Assembly (NCBI GenBank): GCA_022315425.1
Contig: JAIUPT010000050.1
Coordinates: forward strand, 558,001 to 622,000
Direction: 5' to 3'
Source: Pseudevernia furfuracea
Lineage: Eukaryota > Ascomycota > Lecanoromycetes > Lecanorales > Parmeliaceae
Length of the DNA: 64,000 nucleotides
Numbering within the stretch: position 1 is the first letter of the stretch; the number at the start of each line of letters is the position of its first letter. The position numbers and the translations under genes were made by a program. Positions 20,642-29,392 of the stretch are shown in pieces. The notes beneath the pieces were generated by a model. That model did no database searches and had not been told where the DNA came from. It saw only the letters and a program-made list of their open reading frames with translations.

Positions 20642-21664
20642 CTCGAGCTCCTTCACCGCCAATCAGGCGGGTGTGGAGGTCCTTTTTGCTCTCGAAGTGA
20701 GAGGAGAGTGCCGAGGACTCGGCAGCATCCCTTAAACTGTTCGCATTCGAGCTCCTTGTGCACAATCTGGAGCGTGTAGAGCTTCACGTGAAGAACCAAG
20801 CCGGTGTATATAAATCCAGACAGCTGGCCCGTTGGATCTGACCTTCTAACAAGATCGGGAAGGTGAGGCAACGTTGGGCCAAAGATAGTAAGACAAATGC
20901 AACTGGACTGTAGGTGTGTTCTAGTGGACAGCGCTGATAATAGTTTTCCGCGAGACCCCTCGCCTCTAAGTGTCTAGTCGCATACGATAGCGTTCCCTGT
21001 ATAATGGAGATTTCCGTGAACTAAATGTTCCGCTTGTCAAATTCACGTGTTTCTGAAGGTCTTGACTTTCGGTGGGGCGCAGCTGGAGGTGGTAAGCGCT
21101 CAATTCAAAAGCGAGTGGTGTGTAAGGGTCTCGTGCGTCCGTTTGAGATACCAGGAAAGCCGAAGAAGCTTATGTCGTGCGCGAACAACCGCCGCGAATG
21201 ACTGCCACAGCGTTCGAAACGAGTGTATCAGATTTGGGTATACGCGACACCTGCACACGATTAGATAACGTACAGAGGTGAAGCGCTCCAAGTTGGTTTC
21301 CAGCCTAGCGAATGAGACAGACTCCGTACAGTCGTGAATATGTATGATGACGAAGAAGAATGCAGGTAATCAGCGACGACGGTGGCTTCAGATTTGAGAG
21401 TGCACAGACCAATTTTCTACGGTTGACAGAGCTGCAGGCGCCGCCAAGGCTAGCGAGGCGGGGCGGAGATGCCAAGACTTATTTGCGCTAACGATCCGAG
21501 CAAATTACCCGAGTGTTGACTCTGTCGCTCTATTTACAACTTGTCCGTCTGCAGTTGATCTTACTGTATCTATTTGTGAAACGTAAGGTTCAAGAGAAAA
21601 TGAAGTTTCGGTCCTGACGCGTCTTAATACTTTCGAGCGCGGGTTGCGCTCGGCCAACAAAGCA
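20642..21664. other. Divergent intergenic region
   Basis: About 1 kb between the start of the F-box gene (-) and SLX4 (+), holding both promoters. Short frames only. No conserved element that I recognise. Confidence 0.5.
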
Positions 21665-24337
21665 ATGGCCAACATCGTGCTTTCCTCTTCGCCTTCCTGT
21701 TCGCCCATTGCAATCACTCCACCTCATGCGGGCGCCGCGGCATTATCTTCCTCACCGAGACTACCTTCCCCGTCGCTGTTGTTTTCAAGCATGGGCCCAA
21801 GTCTAGTGAGTGGCAGCAGGGCGACACCGATTTCCACAGACGCCGTGGCGGGATTTGCAAGCGCATCGACGTTACTACGCAGGGCACGCTCAATAGACGA
21901 GGCTGGTTCTCTTTCAACTACCAAAATACTGGGGCTTTCGGGGAGACATGACTGGCAGAGTAGAGGCAAGGTCACGACACAACCCAAGGAACTTGGGGGC
22001 GAGAAGGAGAAGGTACCAGCATTCAAAAAGCCCAGAGGGCTACGCGAAGATCGTCCAGAGACTGTTCAGGAAAAGGCCACCCATGCGGCGGCGGCCCAAT
22101 CGGCCATTTCTGTTGACAATGCTGATATCCTCGCCCCAAAAAAGACCCGCAAGAAAAAGAACAAAGATGAGAGCGAAGTGCAAACGACGATCAAAAAGAC
22201 CAAGGTCACCAAACCTGGTGCTATAAAATCTGCTAAAAAGGCCGTTGGTTCTACAAAAAAGGCGAAAGAAGTCGTTTCTGCACCACTGGGACCTCCTGCC
22301 TCCACGCAAGAGGAGGATCTGAGAGCCAAGGAAGAGTTCCGAGATTTGTGCCAGGAGAAGGCAATTCCAAGAAGAAAGGAGTGGACTCCGTGCAAAGACA
22401 CAGCTCCCGATCATCCCCTATCGGAGGACTCTGAGAAATCCGTGGACCCTAAGCTTCATGTAGACACAAATCTGGCGAAGGAGCCGCTCATTACTCGCTT
22501 TGGTAACCTCTTAGGCGACCTTGGCTTCTCACAGAAAGACAATAGCTCTGGTGTTATCTGCGGCACCACTCGTCAAGTAAATGGTGAGGCAATGGTGAAG
22601 AAGAGGAAAATCGAACTCGTCAATGGCGTTCCAGCGCCTCGCGTTTCCGAGAACCCAAAGAGATGCAAGTCGCTCAAAAAGAAACCGCAAACTGTCACTG
22701 AGAAGGCTACTGCTCCTTTTGCACCTGTCAAAGCTGTGGACGCACCATCATTGCTGCAATATTTCGGGGCGCCCACCACCGCTGAACCTGTGATTCCTGC
22801 AAGAGGTGCAACTTGTAATCTCGACATGTCTCTGACAGCACGACGCAGGTCGCCTGTGAAGTCAAATGCAACGTCGAAGCGAGCGAAGACCACAGCGAAG
22901 AAATCAGTCCAGAAGCAGCCCATTGTTTTCTCGCCAGAGTCGGCTATGAAGAATGCCAGAAACCAAGAGCTGATCTTTGGCACATCCAGTCAACTCGTGC
23001 GCGAAGAATCATCAACCTTTACTAGAAATCTTCAGCAGGCCATGGAAGAATCGGAGTCGATGGTGGAGCAGAAGCAACCTCGGGCAAAGGACTACGAGTT
23101 CCTGGATCTACCTTCGGGCAGGTCGAGATCATTCAATGTGCAAGCAACAAAGGCATCGAGAAGCCTTTGGTCCGCGGCGTCTCGAGACATCAATGGCTCT
23201 CTCGTCGAAGTGGAGATCTTAGACCTCGCAGATACACCAAAGCCATTCTGTATTGTGGCAAAATCTGCTTCTGTCACCAAAACGGCAGGCGCGCCGGAAC
23301 CTCAGCTCCAATCAAAAGCAGAGGTTGAACAACCTCACGAGAGTCAAGACGTCTCAGATGTTTCGGAACTCGGTTTGGACACTTCGCCCGCTCTCCGGCA
23401 ACAGTTGCAAGAGCTGGAATCGGTCATGCCACGATCAGTAGCCGAGGCTGCTTTGAGAAATCGCCCAAAGTGTAGATCGCCAGTCAAGAAGACATCTGCA
23501 GGGAAGTCCGAAATGAACCAGAGGCCTAACTACGAAGGTTTTACCGACGTTCAACTAAGAAAGGAAGTCACTTTGAATGGATTCAAACCTATCAAGAAAA
23601 GAAAGGCCATGATCATACTACTAGAACGATGTTGGGAAAGCAAAAAGTCGATCGCTCTCCAAGAGGTACCATCCAACGTGAGCTTCCCACAGCCTGCGAA
23701 GGAGAATATCAACGCCGACGTAACGGAACAAAGTAGCCCTCTCAATAAGAGAGGAAGGCCACCTAAAGTTACCAACCCCATAGCAATGAACGGTGCCAAG
23801 GATGACAATGCACCGCCCAAGAAGCCTCGTGGGCGACCTAAAAAAGATCCACATGCGACTACACCCCCGAAGCGAAAGGCAAAGGCAAAACCAGCTCTAT
23901 CAGGGGCTATAGTATCACCTGTAGACGACGAGATCTACGACTCAACCCCACCGACTCCGTCGCCACCTCGCCGCCGCTCCCCACCCAAATCACCCGACCA
24001 ACTGCCCCTGAGTCTACCGCTGGGCACCTCGGCCACCATTGCTAGCACCACCGTCAAGAATAAGGACCGAGCACATCTCTTCTTCCAAATCACTAGAGCA
24101 GTCACGACCTTTCCACCTAGTCATGACCCCACAAGGCTGACCTGGTATGAGAAGATGTTAATGTACGATCCCATCGTCTTGGAAGACCTGACGATATGGC
24201 TGAATACCGAGGGACTTGGAAAGGTTGGTGAGGACGATGAAGTGTGGCCGGGACTTGTGAAGGAGTGGTGCGAGGAGAGGAGTGTTTGTTGTCTCTGGAG
24301 GGAGAACCTAAGGGGTGGAGCGAGGGGGAGGTGGTGA
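21665..24337 (+). CDS. slx4: Structure-specific endonuclease subunit SLX4
   Basis: Single exon, about 890 aa, starting at the ATG that gives MANIVLSSSPS, a start I associate with fungal SLX4 proteins. SLX4 is the nuclear scaffold that activates the SLX1 nuclease on branched DNA and acts in repair and recombination. Most of the protein is disordered, basic and Lys/Ser/Pro-rich. Recognisable parts are the block QELIFGTSSQLVREES (about residue 438), two AT-hook-like motifs (RGRPPK and RGRPKK, about 695-735), a segment around residue 630 (YEGFTDVQLRKEVTLNGFKP), and the conserved C-terminal domain that binds SLX1 (last 70 or so residues, WYEKMLMYDPIVLEDLTIWLN). Typical length and layout for filamentous ascomycetes. 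No introns. It converges with CGI121. Confidence 0.92.
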   Translation: MANIVLSSSPSCSPIAITPPHAGAAALSSSPRLPSPSLLFSSMGPSLVSGSRATPISTDAVAGFASASTLLRRARSIDEAGSLSTTKILGLSGRHDWQSRGKVTTQPKELGGEKEKVPAFKKPRGLREDRPETVQEKATHAAAAQSAISVDNADILAPKKTRKKKNKDESEVQTTIKKTKVTKPGAIKSAKKAVGSTKKAKEVVSAPLGPPASTQEEDLRAKEEFRDLCQEKAIPRRKEWTPCKDTAPDHPLSEDSEKSVDPKLHVDTNLAKEPLITRFGNLLGDLGFSQKDNSSGVICGTTRQVNGEAMVKKRKIELVNGVPAPRVSENPKRCKSLKKKPQTVTEKATAPFAPVKAVDAPSLLQYFGAPTTAEPVIPARGATCNLDMSLTARRRSPVKSNATSKRAKTTAKKSVQKQPIVFSPESAMKNARNQELIFGTSSQLVREESSTFTRNLQQAMEESESMVEQKQPRAKDYEFLDLPSGRSRSFNVQATKASRSLWSAASRDINGSLVEVEILDLADTPKPFCIVAKSASVTKTAGAPEPQLQSKAEVEQPHESQDVSDVSELGLDTSPALRQQLQELESVMPRSVAEAALRNRPKCRSPVKKTSAGKSEMNQRPNYEGFTDVQLRKEVTLNGFKPIKKRKAMIILLERCWESKKSIALQEVPSNVSFPQPAKENINADVTEQSSPLNKRGRPPKVTNPIAMNGAKDDNAPPKKPRGRPKKDPHATTPPKRKAKAKPALSGAIVSPVDDEIYDSTPPTPSPPRRRSPPKSPDQLPLSLPLGTSATIASTTVKNKDRAHLFFQITRAVTTFPPSHDPTRLTWYEKMLMYDPIVLEDLTIWLNTEGLGKVGEDDEVWPGLVKEWCEERSVCCLWRENLRGGARGRW

Positions 24338-24871
24338 TCAGGAGCGATGTATGCGAGGGTCACTTTTGGGTAGCTGTGAATGTAGAGTTGAGGGGCGCTG
24401 GCACATAGCTTATGAGTTGCTCTTGGGACACCACTGTATGAGAAATGCATTGCACTGCAAAAGATATTGACCCAGTCATGGAACAATACATGATTACTTC
24501 GCCCCCAAAAAAATGATCGCCAAATCTGCCACCTGCCTTGTCGTCTGTCCCTCCACCGCCCAATACTTGCCCGCATGTAGGCATGCTATGAAGTTGCTTC
24601 TTGTTCGGACCCCCCAGCTTTAACCTTGTAGCGAACATAACTCCCCGCTCCCACTCTTAAGACCCCTTTCTAAAACCGTAAGGTAAGCTCAAAGGAGATG
24701 CTCGCAGTAAGGTACTGTACTCCATAGCGTACGGGCGTTTAGGTTTTGCGACTTCACGTGCACGTCGCGCCAGACCCATGTTAATGTTTAGTCAAGCCAA
24801 GATCCAAAGTGACTAGACACTCCAGTTCTTGCGATTCCTCAAGAGTCATCTTTCATCCCCAAGCCCATGTC
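24338..24871. other. Convergent intergenic gap
   Basis: Between the stop codons of SLX4 (+) and CGI121 (-). No feature seen beyond 3' regions. Confidence 0.5.
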
Positions 24872-25649
24872 TCACACCGCTCCTCTCAAGGCCATCAATC
24901 CTAAAATCGCAACCTCCAGCTCCTTTCTCTCTCTATTAGCATCAGCGCCTGTATTCCCCCCCTTGCTGCCACCGGCCCCACCACTCCCCTCTTCACTCCC
25001 GTCTTTCCGTCTTCTCTTGCCCTTGGGATCTGCTTCGCCGACCCCGCTTAGCTTGTATAGCTTCCGGATTTTTGCTACATCGACCACCTTCGCCAGAGCA
25101 GCATCGCTGAAGTCGACTGCTGTACCCTTTACCGTTGTAGCCAGGTGCTCAGAGACTGTCGAAGCTGTGATGTCCGGGCTGGTGGAGAGCTTGATGGCGA
25201 GGAGGTTTGTGGTAGTAGGGGTAATGCCGAACGTGCGGAGGGATTGTGCTATCTGTTCCCGAAATCAGCAGGCCATCTCGATTGCAAGTGAAGGAAGGAT
25301 ACGCACGTTGTTATTCGCGCCCAGGCTGAACACAATCTCGCTATGAACATTCCGACTCTTCAATCTCCCAGTCAGATAGTCGTTCGCCGCTCTGAAAATG
25401 GCGGCTAGCACGTGTGTTGTGGAAACAATCTACCCTTGCTATCAACATTGCTTTCCTAGCATATCGAAACGTAGCAAAGCAAGGCCTACGCACTACACTG
25501 GCATCGATGAGAGCATACTCAAAGTCGGGATTGCCTTGGAGCAATTGGTCTCGCAGAAAAGGTGCATTCTGAAGGTCTGTGTACAACGCAATGTGGACTG
25601 CTAAGTCTGGAGGGAGATGTGCCAGGTTCAGAGTCTGCAGGGAAGGCAT
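24872..25649 (-). CDS. CGI121: EKC/KEOPS complex subunit CGI121
   Basis: Three exons, 25649-25494, 25429-25307 and 25252-24872, with introns of 64 and 54 nt (both GTGCGT donors). The product is about 219 aa. The KEOPS complex makes the t6A modification of tRNAs reading ANN codons and also affects telomeres and transcription. CGI121 binds the Bud32 kinase and the 3' CCA end of tRNA. Features of the family are an N-terminal domain with the block DFEYALIDAS-V, then THVLAAIFRAANDY, VHSEIVFSLGANNNIAQSLRTFGI, and TNLLAIKLS. A low-complexity basic and Gly-rich insert (about residues 165-200) precedes a final helix (ELEVAILGLMALRGAV) that is typically conserved. The start gives MPSLQTLNLAHLP. Confidence 0.92.
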
Positions 25650-26469
25650 TTTGAAAGTCGGGCAAGCAATACTCGATATTCTTTAAGTACCTATGGACTC
25701 AAGGTCGGATAAGTACTGTAATTTGGGTTTTGCAAGCGCGCTTTCCGCAGCTACTGACGTTGAGCTAGACTGGGAGATACATACATTATACATAGGACGG
25801 ATCATTGATCAAGACTCAAAAGTAAATATTGCGCCTTGAAATGAGTACAGATTGCCGACTTGCGAAAGCACTGGATGAAGACAAGGGGAAGCAAAAACAA
25901 AAGCTCTGGCGCGGACAGCTTTGGCTAAAGCTTTAGGTATACACTACTTGGCGGTTTCCGACTTCCATGGCCTCCGTCCAGATGAATCAACACCTTTTGT
26001 GGGTTTCTTGTGTTACCTGCATTGTATGCGAATAGCATCCGTCCAATAAGTCCTGCTCAGAGCAAGTTGCTGCACATTGAGGACTCAACAAACCTTTGAC
26101 ATGATGGAGTCGAGCATAAGCCCTGAAATTTGCCGATAGAAACTTCAAGATCAGGGGCCTTTATGAGTGGCCGTTGAGGCTATCGCGCCCAAGATAAGAT
26201 CCAATAGAAGAGACAGATAATTGCGTTCTTTTGACTTGCTGACTTGCTTCAGATTTATACCCTTCCAGTTTTGTTCCATCGCTAATATCGCCATTCAGAC
26301 GAGTCCAAGTTCTCTTTTGAGTATGCAAATCATACTCCAACGTTCTATCTACAAGAGTACATCCAATCCTTAAGTGAACAGCAAAACATGCCTCGTTCGC
26401 CAAATCTGCCTTTAGCTACGATATCCCTTGCAGTTTCACCGTCCTTTGGTCTTTGAACACTTTCCAAAG
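25650..26469. other. No intact gene
   Basis: This region contains the CGI121 promoter and sequence downstream of the subtilase fragment. The minus-strand frame at 26161-26403 may be a frame-shifted continuation of that fragment, but I cannot align it. Confidence 0.4.
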
Positions 26470-27006
26470 TTAGACATACTTTACCTGCTTGTTTTCCGCA
26501 GCCATGTGTTCAAAAACAATCTTCACAGTCTTCACACGGTCCATCTCTCTGTCCTCATTCCCAATTCGCCGACAAGAGAGCACTAGAGCGGCAACATCGG
26601 CCGCCAACGCCGTTGCTACAGAGCTACCGGAGACTTGATGCTGTGACTCTAGGTAAGAAGATTCTGCTGGAATAGTGACGTTCTCTTCGTGGAAGAAGTA
26701 TTGCGCATTTGTTTCTGTTGAGTCCGTCCCCTTCCCAAATTGAGTAAGAGACGATATGGAAATGACTTCATTATAGTCGGCAGGATACACGTCCTGCCGG
26801 TTGTTTTCACGGCCACCTTTTCTGCCAAATATCACTATGTTGTCCTTCTTCGCTGACCCCACTGCTCTTTCTAGTGCTGCTGAAGGATGCATAGTGACGC
26901 TCATGGAAATGATATCCACTTTTTGGTCGAGCTGAAACCATTTAAAGACAACATGGAGCAGCTTATAAAGATGAGCACCAACTTCTCCTTCATAAGTGTT
27001 CAGCAC
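26470..27006 (-). pseudogene. Fragment of a subtilisin-like (S8) peptidase domain
   Basis: About 178 codons match the C-terminal half of the S8 domains found in many fungal multidomain proteins. VDIISMSV is followed by an ALERAVGSAKKDNIVIF helix-strand pair, a YPADYNEVISIS segment, and the catalytic-serine region SGSSVATALAADVAAL, equivalent to GTSxATPxxAG. The serine is present but the conserved Pro is changed to Leu. The N-terminal half with the catalytic Asp and His (GHGTH) is not found upstream: only unrelated short frames occur at 27007-27213. I therefore call it a truncated relic. It lies about 280 bp from, and divergent to, a decayed NLR gene. Such S8 domains are known partners of fungal NLR-type proteins. 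Confidence 0.65.
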
Positions 27007-27283
27007 ACGGTGAGACCCTCATTTGCGACGAACAATTTGAGAGAGATGAGCGCCGCCATAAAAAGACAAAAGAAGGTCTTCACCCTCGCTCTTAGCAACG
27101 ATCCTCGGTGCGTCGTTCCCGGCTGTTCGGGCTCGCTTGCTTACACAGTCAACAAGGGCCTTATCGCAAGCAGTGGACAGCCTTAAGTTCCTGAGCCCTG
27201 TAGTACAAAGCATTTGCAGAACAGGGAATCATGTATCTCACTCGCTTTAAAAACTCCAGCCAGCTCCGTTTGATATTGCATAG

Positions 27284-28098
27284 ATGATGAGCGGGCGCGA
27301 GCTGGAATGGTTATCCGACGTCGACGTCTCCGTCTCAGTTGACCATGAAGAAGCCATGCAGGCTTTAGGATACGGAACAGAAAATTGGCTGTTGCAATTG
27401 CCCGAACTCGAAGCGTGGGGGAAATTCCTCATAGTTTTCAATGGCTACATGTCATCCGTAAGTTCAGGCCTTTGGAGTCACCGGTATACTCAATCGGGCA
27501 TTTTGGTAACTTGAACATCAGCCGGCAGCGGAAAAACAGTTCTTTGGTGAGTTTTCACAGTCTTAGATCAACAATCAACATGCTCACATTCACCGATCAC
27601 GAAGCGCAAGCGTCATCGAACACATAAAAAATCCGTGAACCAATGGACAGCCTGGCTTATTTCTACTTTAGCTCTAAAAGAGGGACTCCTACAGACAGCA
27701 CATCTTCTTACGCTGCCTCATCTGTCAACTACCGAAGACTCGGAAATGTGTTCTAGTCCCGGTCCACCGCCTATAACTTGTATTTGGCCACTGGACAGAT
27801 GCCTGACCGCTTTGCCCTTCTAGAAGTCCTTATCTCACTCAGCAAAGGCCAGGAAAGGACCTTCATCGTCATAGATGCTATTGATGAAGCGTCGAGAGAA
27901 GAAGAGGTTTTGGAGGTTTTTTCCATTATAGACACGGCGCTGATGATGGCAGCGGACGGTGGATACGAAGAAGTTGCACGTATTCTTCTCCGACGTGGTG
28001 CGGAGGCGTGGGCCACCAACGGGGCTGAGCAATCACCGCTGCAACTACATAGCGAAGTGCAAGGGCCGTCGGAGTGTAGTAAATTTGCTGGAAGATGA
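27284..28098 (+). pseudogene. Collapsed NACHT-ankyrin (fungal NLR) gene relic
   Basis: Pieces of a STAND/NLR protein occur in order but in broken frames. First, GTENWLLQLPELEAW resembles the linker before fungal NACHT domains. Next comes a Walker A P-loop SAGSGKTVLW (about 27519-27548), then VIEHIKN (about 27610), LAYFYFSSKRGTPTDS in another frame (about 27650-27695), and a Walker B region TFIVIDAIDEASREEEVLEVF (about 27861-27923). Directly after it, DTALMMAADGGYEEVARILLRRGAEAWATN is an ankyrin repeat (27931-28020). The usual several hundred residues between Walker B and the repeats are missing. Stops and frame changes interrupt it. Intact relatives act in heterokaryon incompatibility or self/non-self sensing; this copy is clearly inactive. 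Confidence 0.7.
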
Positions 28099-28168
28099 AG
28101 CTCATTAAAATTACAGAGACAGCAAAGGTCCGACGAGGAGAACCACAGGCTCTACGCTAGAAGGCAAA

Positions 28169-28184
28169 GGGGGGGGGGGGGGGG
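28169..28184 (+). repeat. G16 homopolymer tract
   Basis: Sixteen consecutive G residues. Similar to the 14-G run at 8820-8833. Could form G-quadruplex structures or mark an assembly-prone site. Confidence 0.8.
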
Positions 28185-28275
28185 CACATCCACCCCGAGT
28201 ACTCCCATAGAGCAGAGGTTTGAGAGAACAAAGAGTCTCTTAGCCGAGTTGCAAAGCTTGTACTCGTCGGAGGTC

Positions 28276-28320
28276 GACCAGCCTTCTAGAGATCAGCCTT
28301 CTAGGGATCAGCCTTCTGGG
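28276..28320 (+). repeat. Three tandem 15-bp repeats encoding QPS(R/G)D
   Basis: Three direct copies (28276-28290, 28291-28305, 28306-28320) of the consensus GATCAGCCTTCTAGG, differing by one to three bases. They lie within an open frame (28249-28590) of unknown nature; the ORF is too short and featureless to call a gene. A related codon string (DQPTRD) occurs at about 37603-37620. Confidence 0.75.
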
Positions 28321-28669
28321 GACCTCGAAGAACTATTACAAACAATGGAGCAGCAGACCAGCTCTTCGGATCTTGGTTTGGGTTCGGTGGCAGCCCGAGG
28401 AGAGCTCCAAAGAACAATCCCAATCGGGTCAGATCAATCGAACGACCGACAAGTCCATTGCGGAGGACCTTTTCGTCTAGCCCTGGTTCATTTCAGCACT
28501 CCAAGGAGCTTGAGACGCGAAGGTAGAAGGAGATTAAGCAGATGTATTGTCCGGGACCAGCGTAGAGGCAAAGTCATATGGGTGCGATAAGAACCAGGAA
28601 AGTACGCTGTTGCACATGGCACGGAAGTTGATTGGTTCATGATGTGGGCTTAGCGTGGGGAAATCGACG

Positions 28670-28694
28670 TAAGGTAAGGTAAGGTAAGGTGAGG
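28670..28694 (+). repeat. AAGGT microsatellite
   Basis: Five consecutive 5-bp units, four AAGGT followed by one GAGGT. Confidence 0.7.
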
Positions 28695-28699
28695 TACTC

Positions 28700-29392
28700 C
28701 TGTATCATCATCCCCCTTCTCTAGAGTACAAGCGATGTCCTCAATCATCGCTGTAGAAGCACGCCCCCCATATTCGGTCATTTATCGTGAGCAATGGCTC
28801 AGAGGTTGAATGAAAAACTTGATTGGACTGGTCGTGGCTGAGAGATCAAGCATACCTTAGTTAGAGCAAGAAAATCGCGAAACACGAGTGAAGAGCACAC
28901 ACTGCAAACAAATCGCCTAAGGTTTTCTGCAACGCAACACTCTCAAAGGTTTTTTCCCACTGTGCAAAGGTTCAATCAATCATTCATAATCATTGCGGAT
29001 CAAGAGGCTGTTGAGCCGTGTTGTTGTTTTTTGCTTGTTTTTTTTTTACTACTGGTGGGCAATGCGTGGGCAATGCGTGATGCTTCTTTTTACTCCACTC
29101 CGCCTTGATGAATGAGAACTTGATGAAGCACACATCGCAGTTTCTAGGCGCTGATAACAATGCTGTGATATTCTTGGTTTCTAATGCTTATAGCAACACG
29201 ATAGACAAAGACTATCTAGAGGCTTTTCTGTAGAGATCACGAGCGCAAACTAGAAAACCCCAACCCACCGAACTCCAGTCGCAATTCTTCCCTGGGGTAT
29301 ATTCTTCCTTAAATCCCACCTATATTTCGATAACCAGTGATGTGATACCGTTTTTATGTACGCGGAAACCGTTGCGGCCGCTACGATCAAGT
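28700..29392. other. Intergenic region, nothing recognised
   Basis: This is the 3' side of the Zn2Cys6 regulator gene. It contains a T-rich run at about 29032-29048 and no gene. Confidence 0.5.

Noticed and set aside
21644..25649. DNA-repair or telomere gene cluster (SLX4 with CGI121)
   Set aside because: Two convergent housekeeping genes; XLF is 30 kb away. No evidence of co-regulation.
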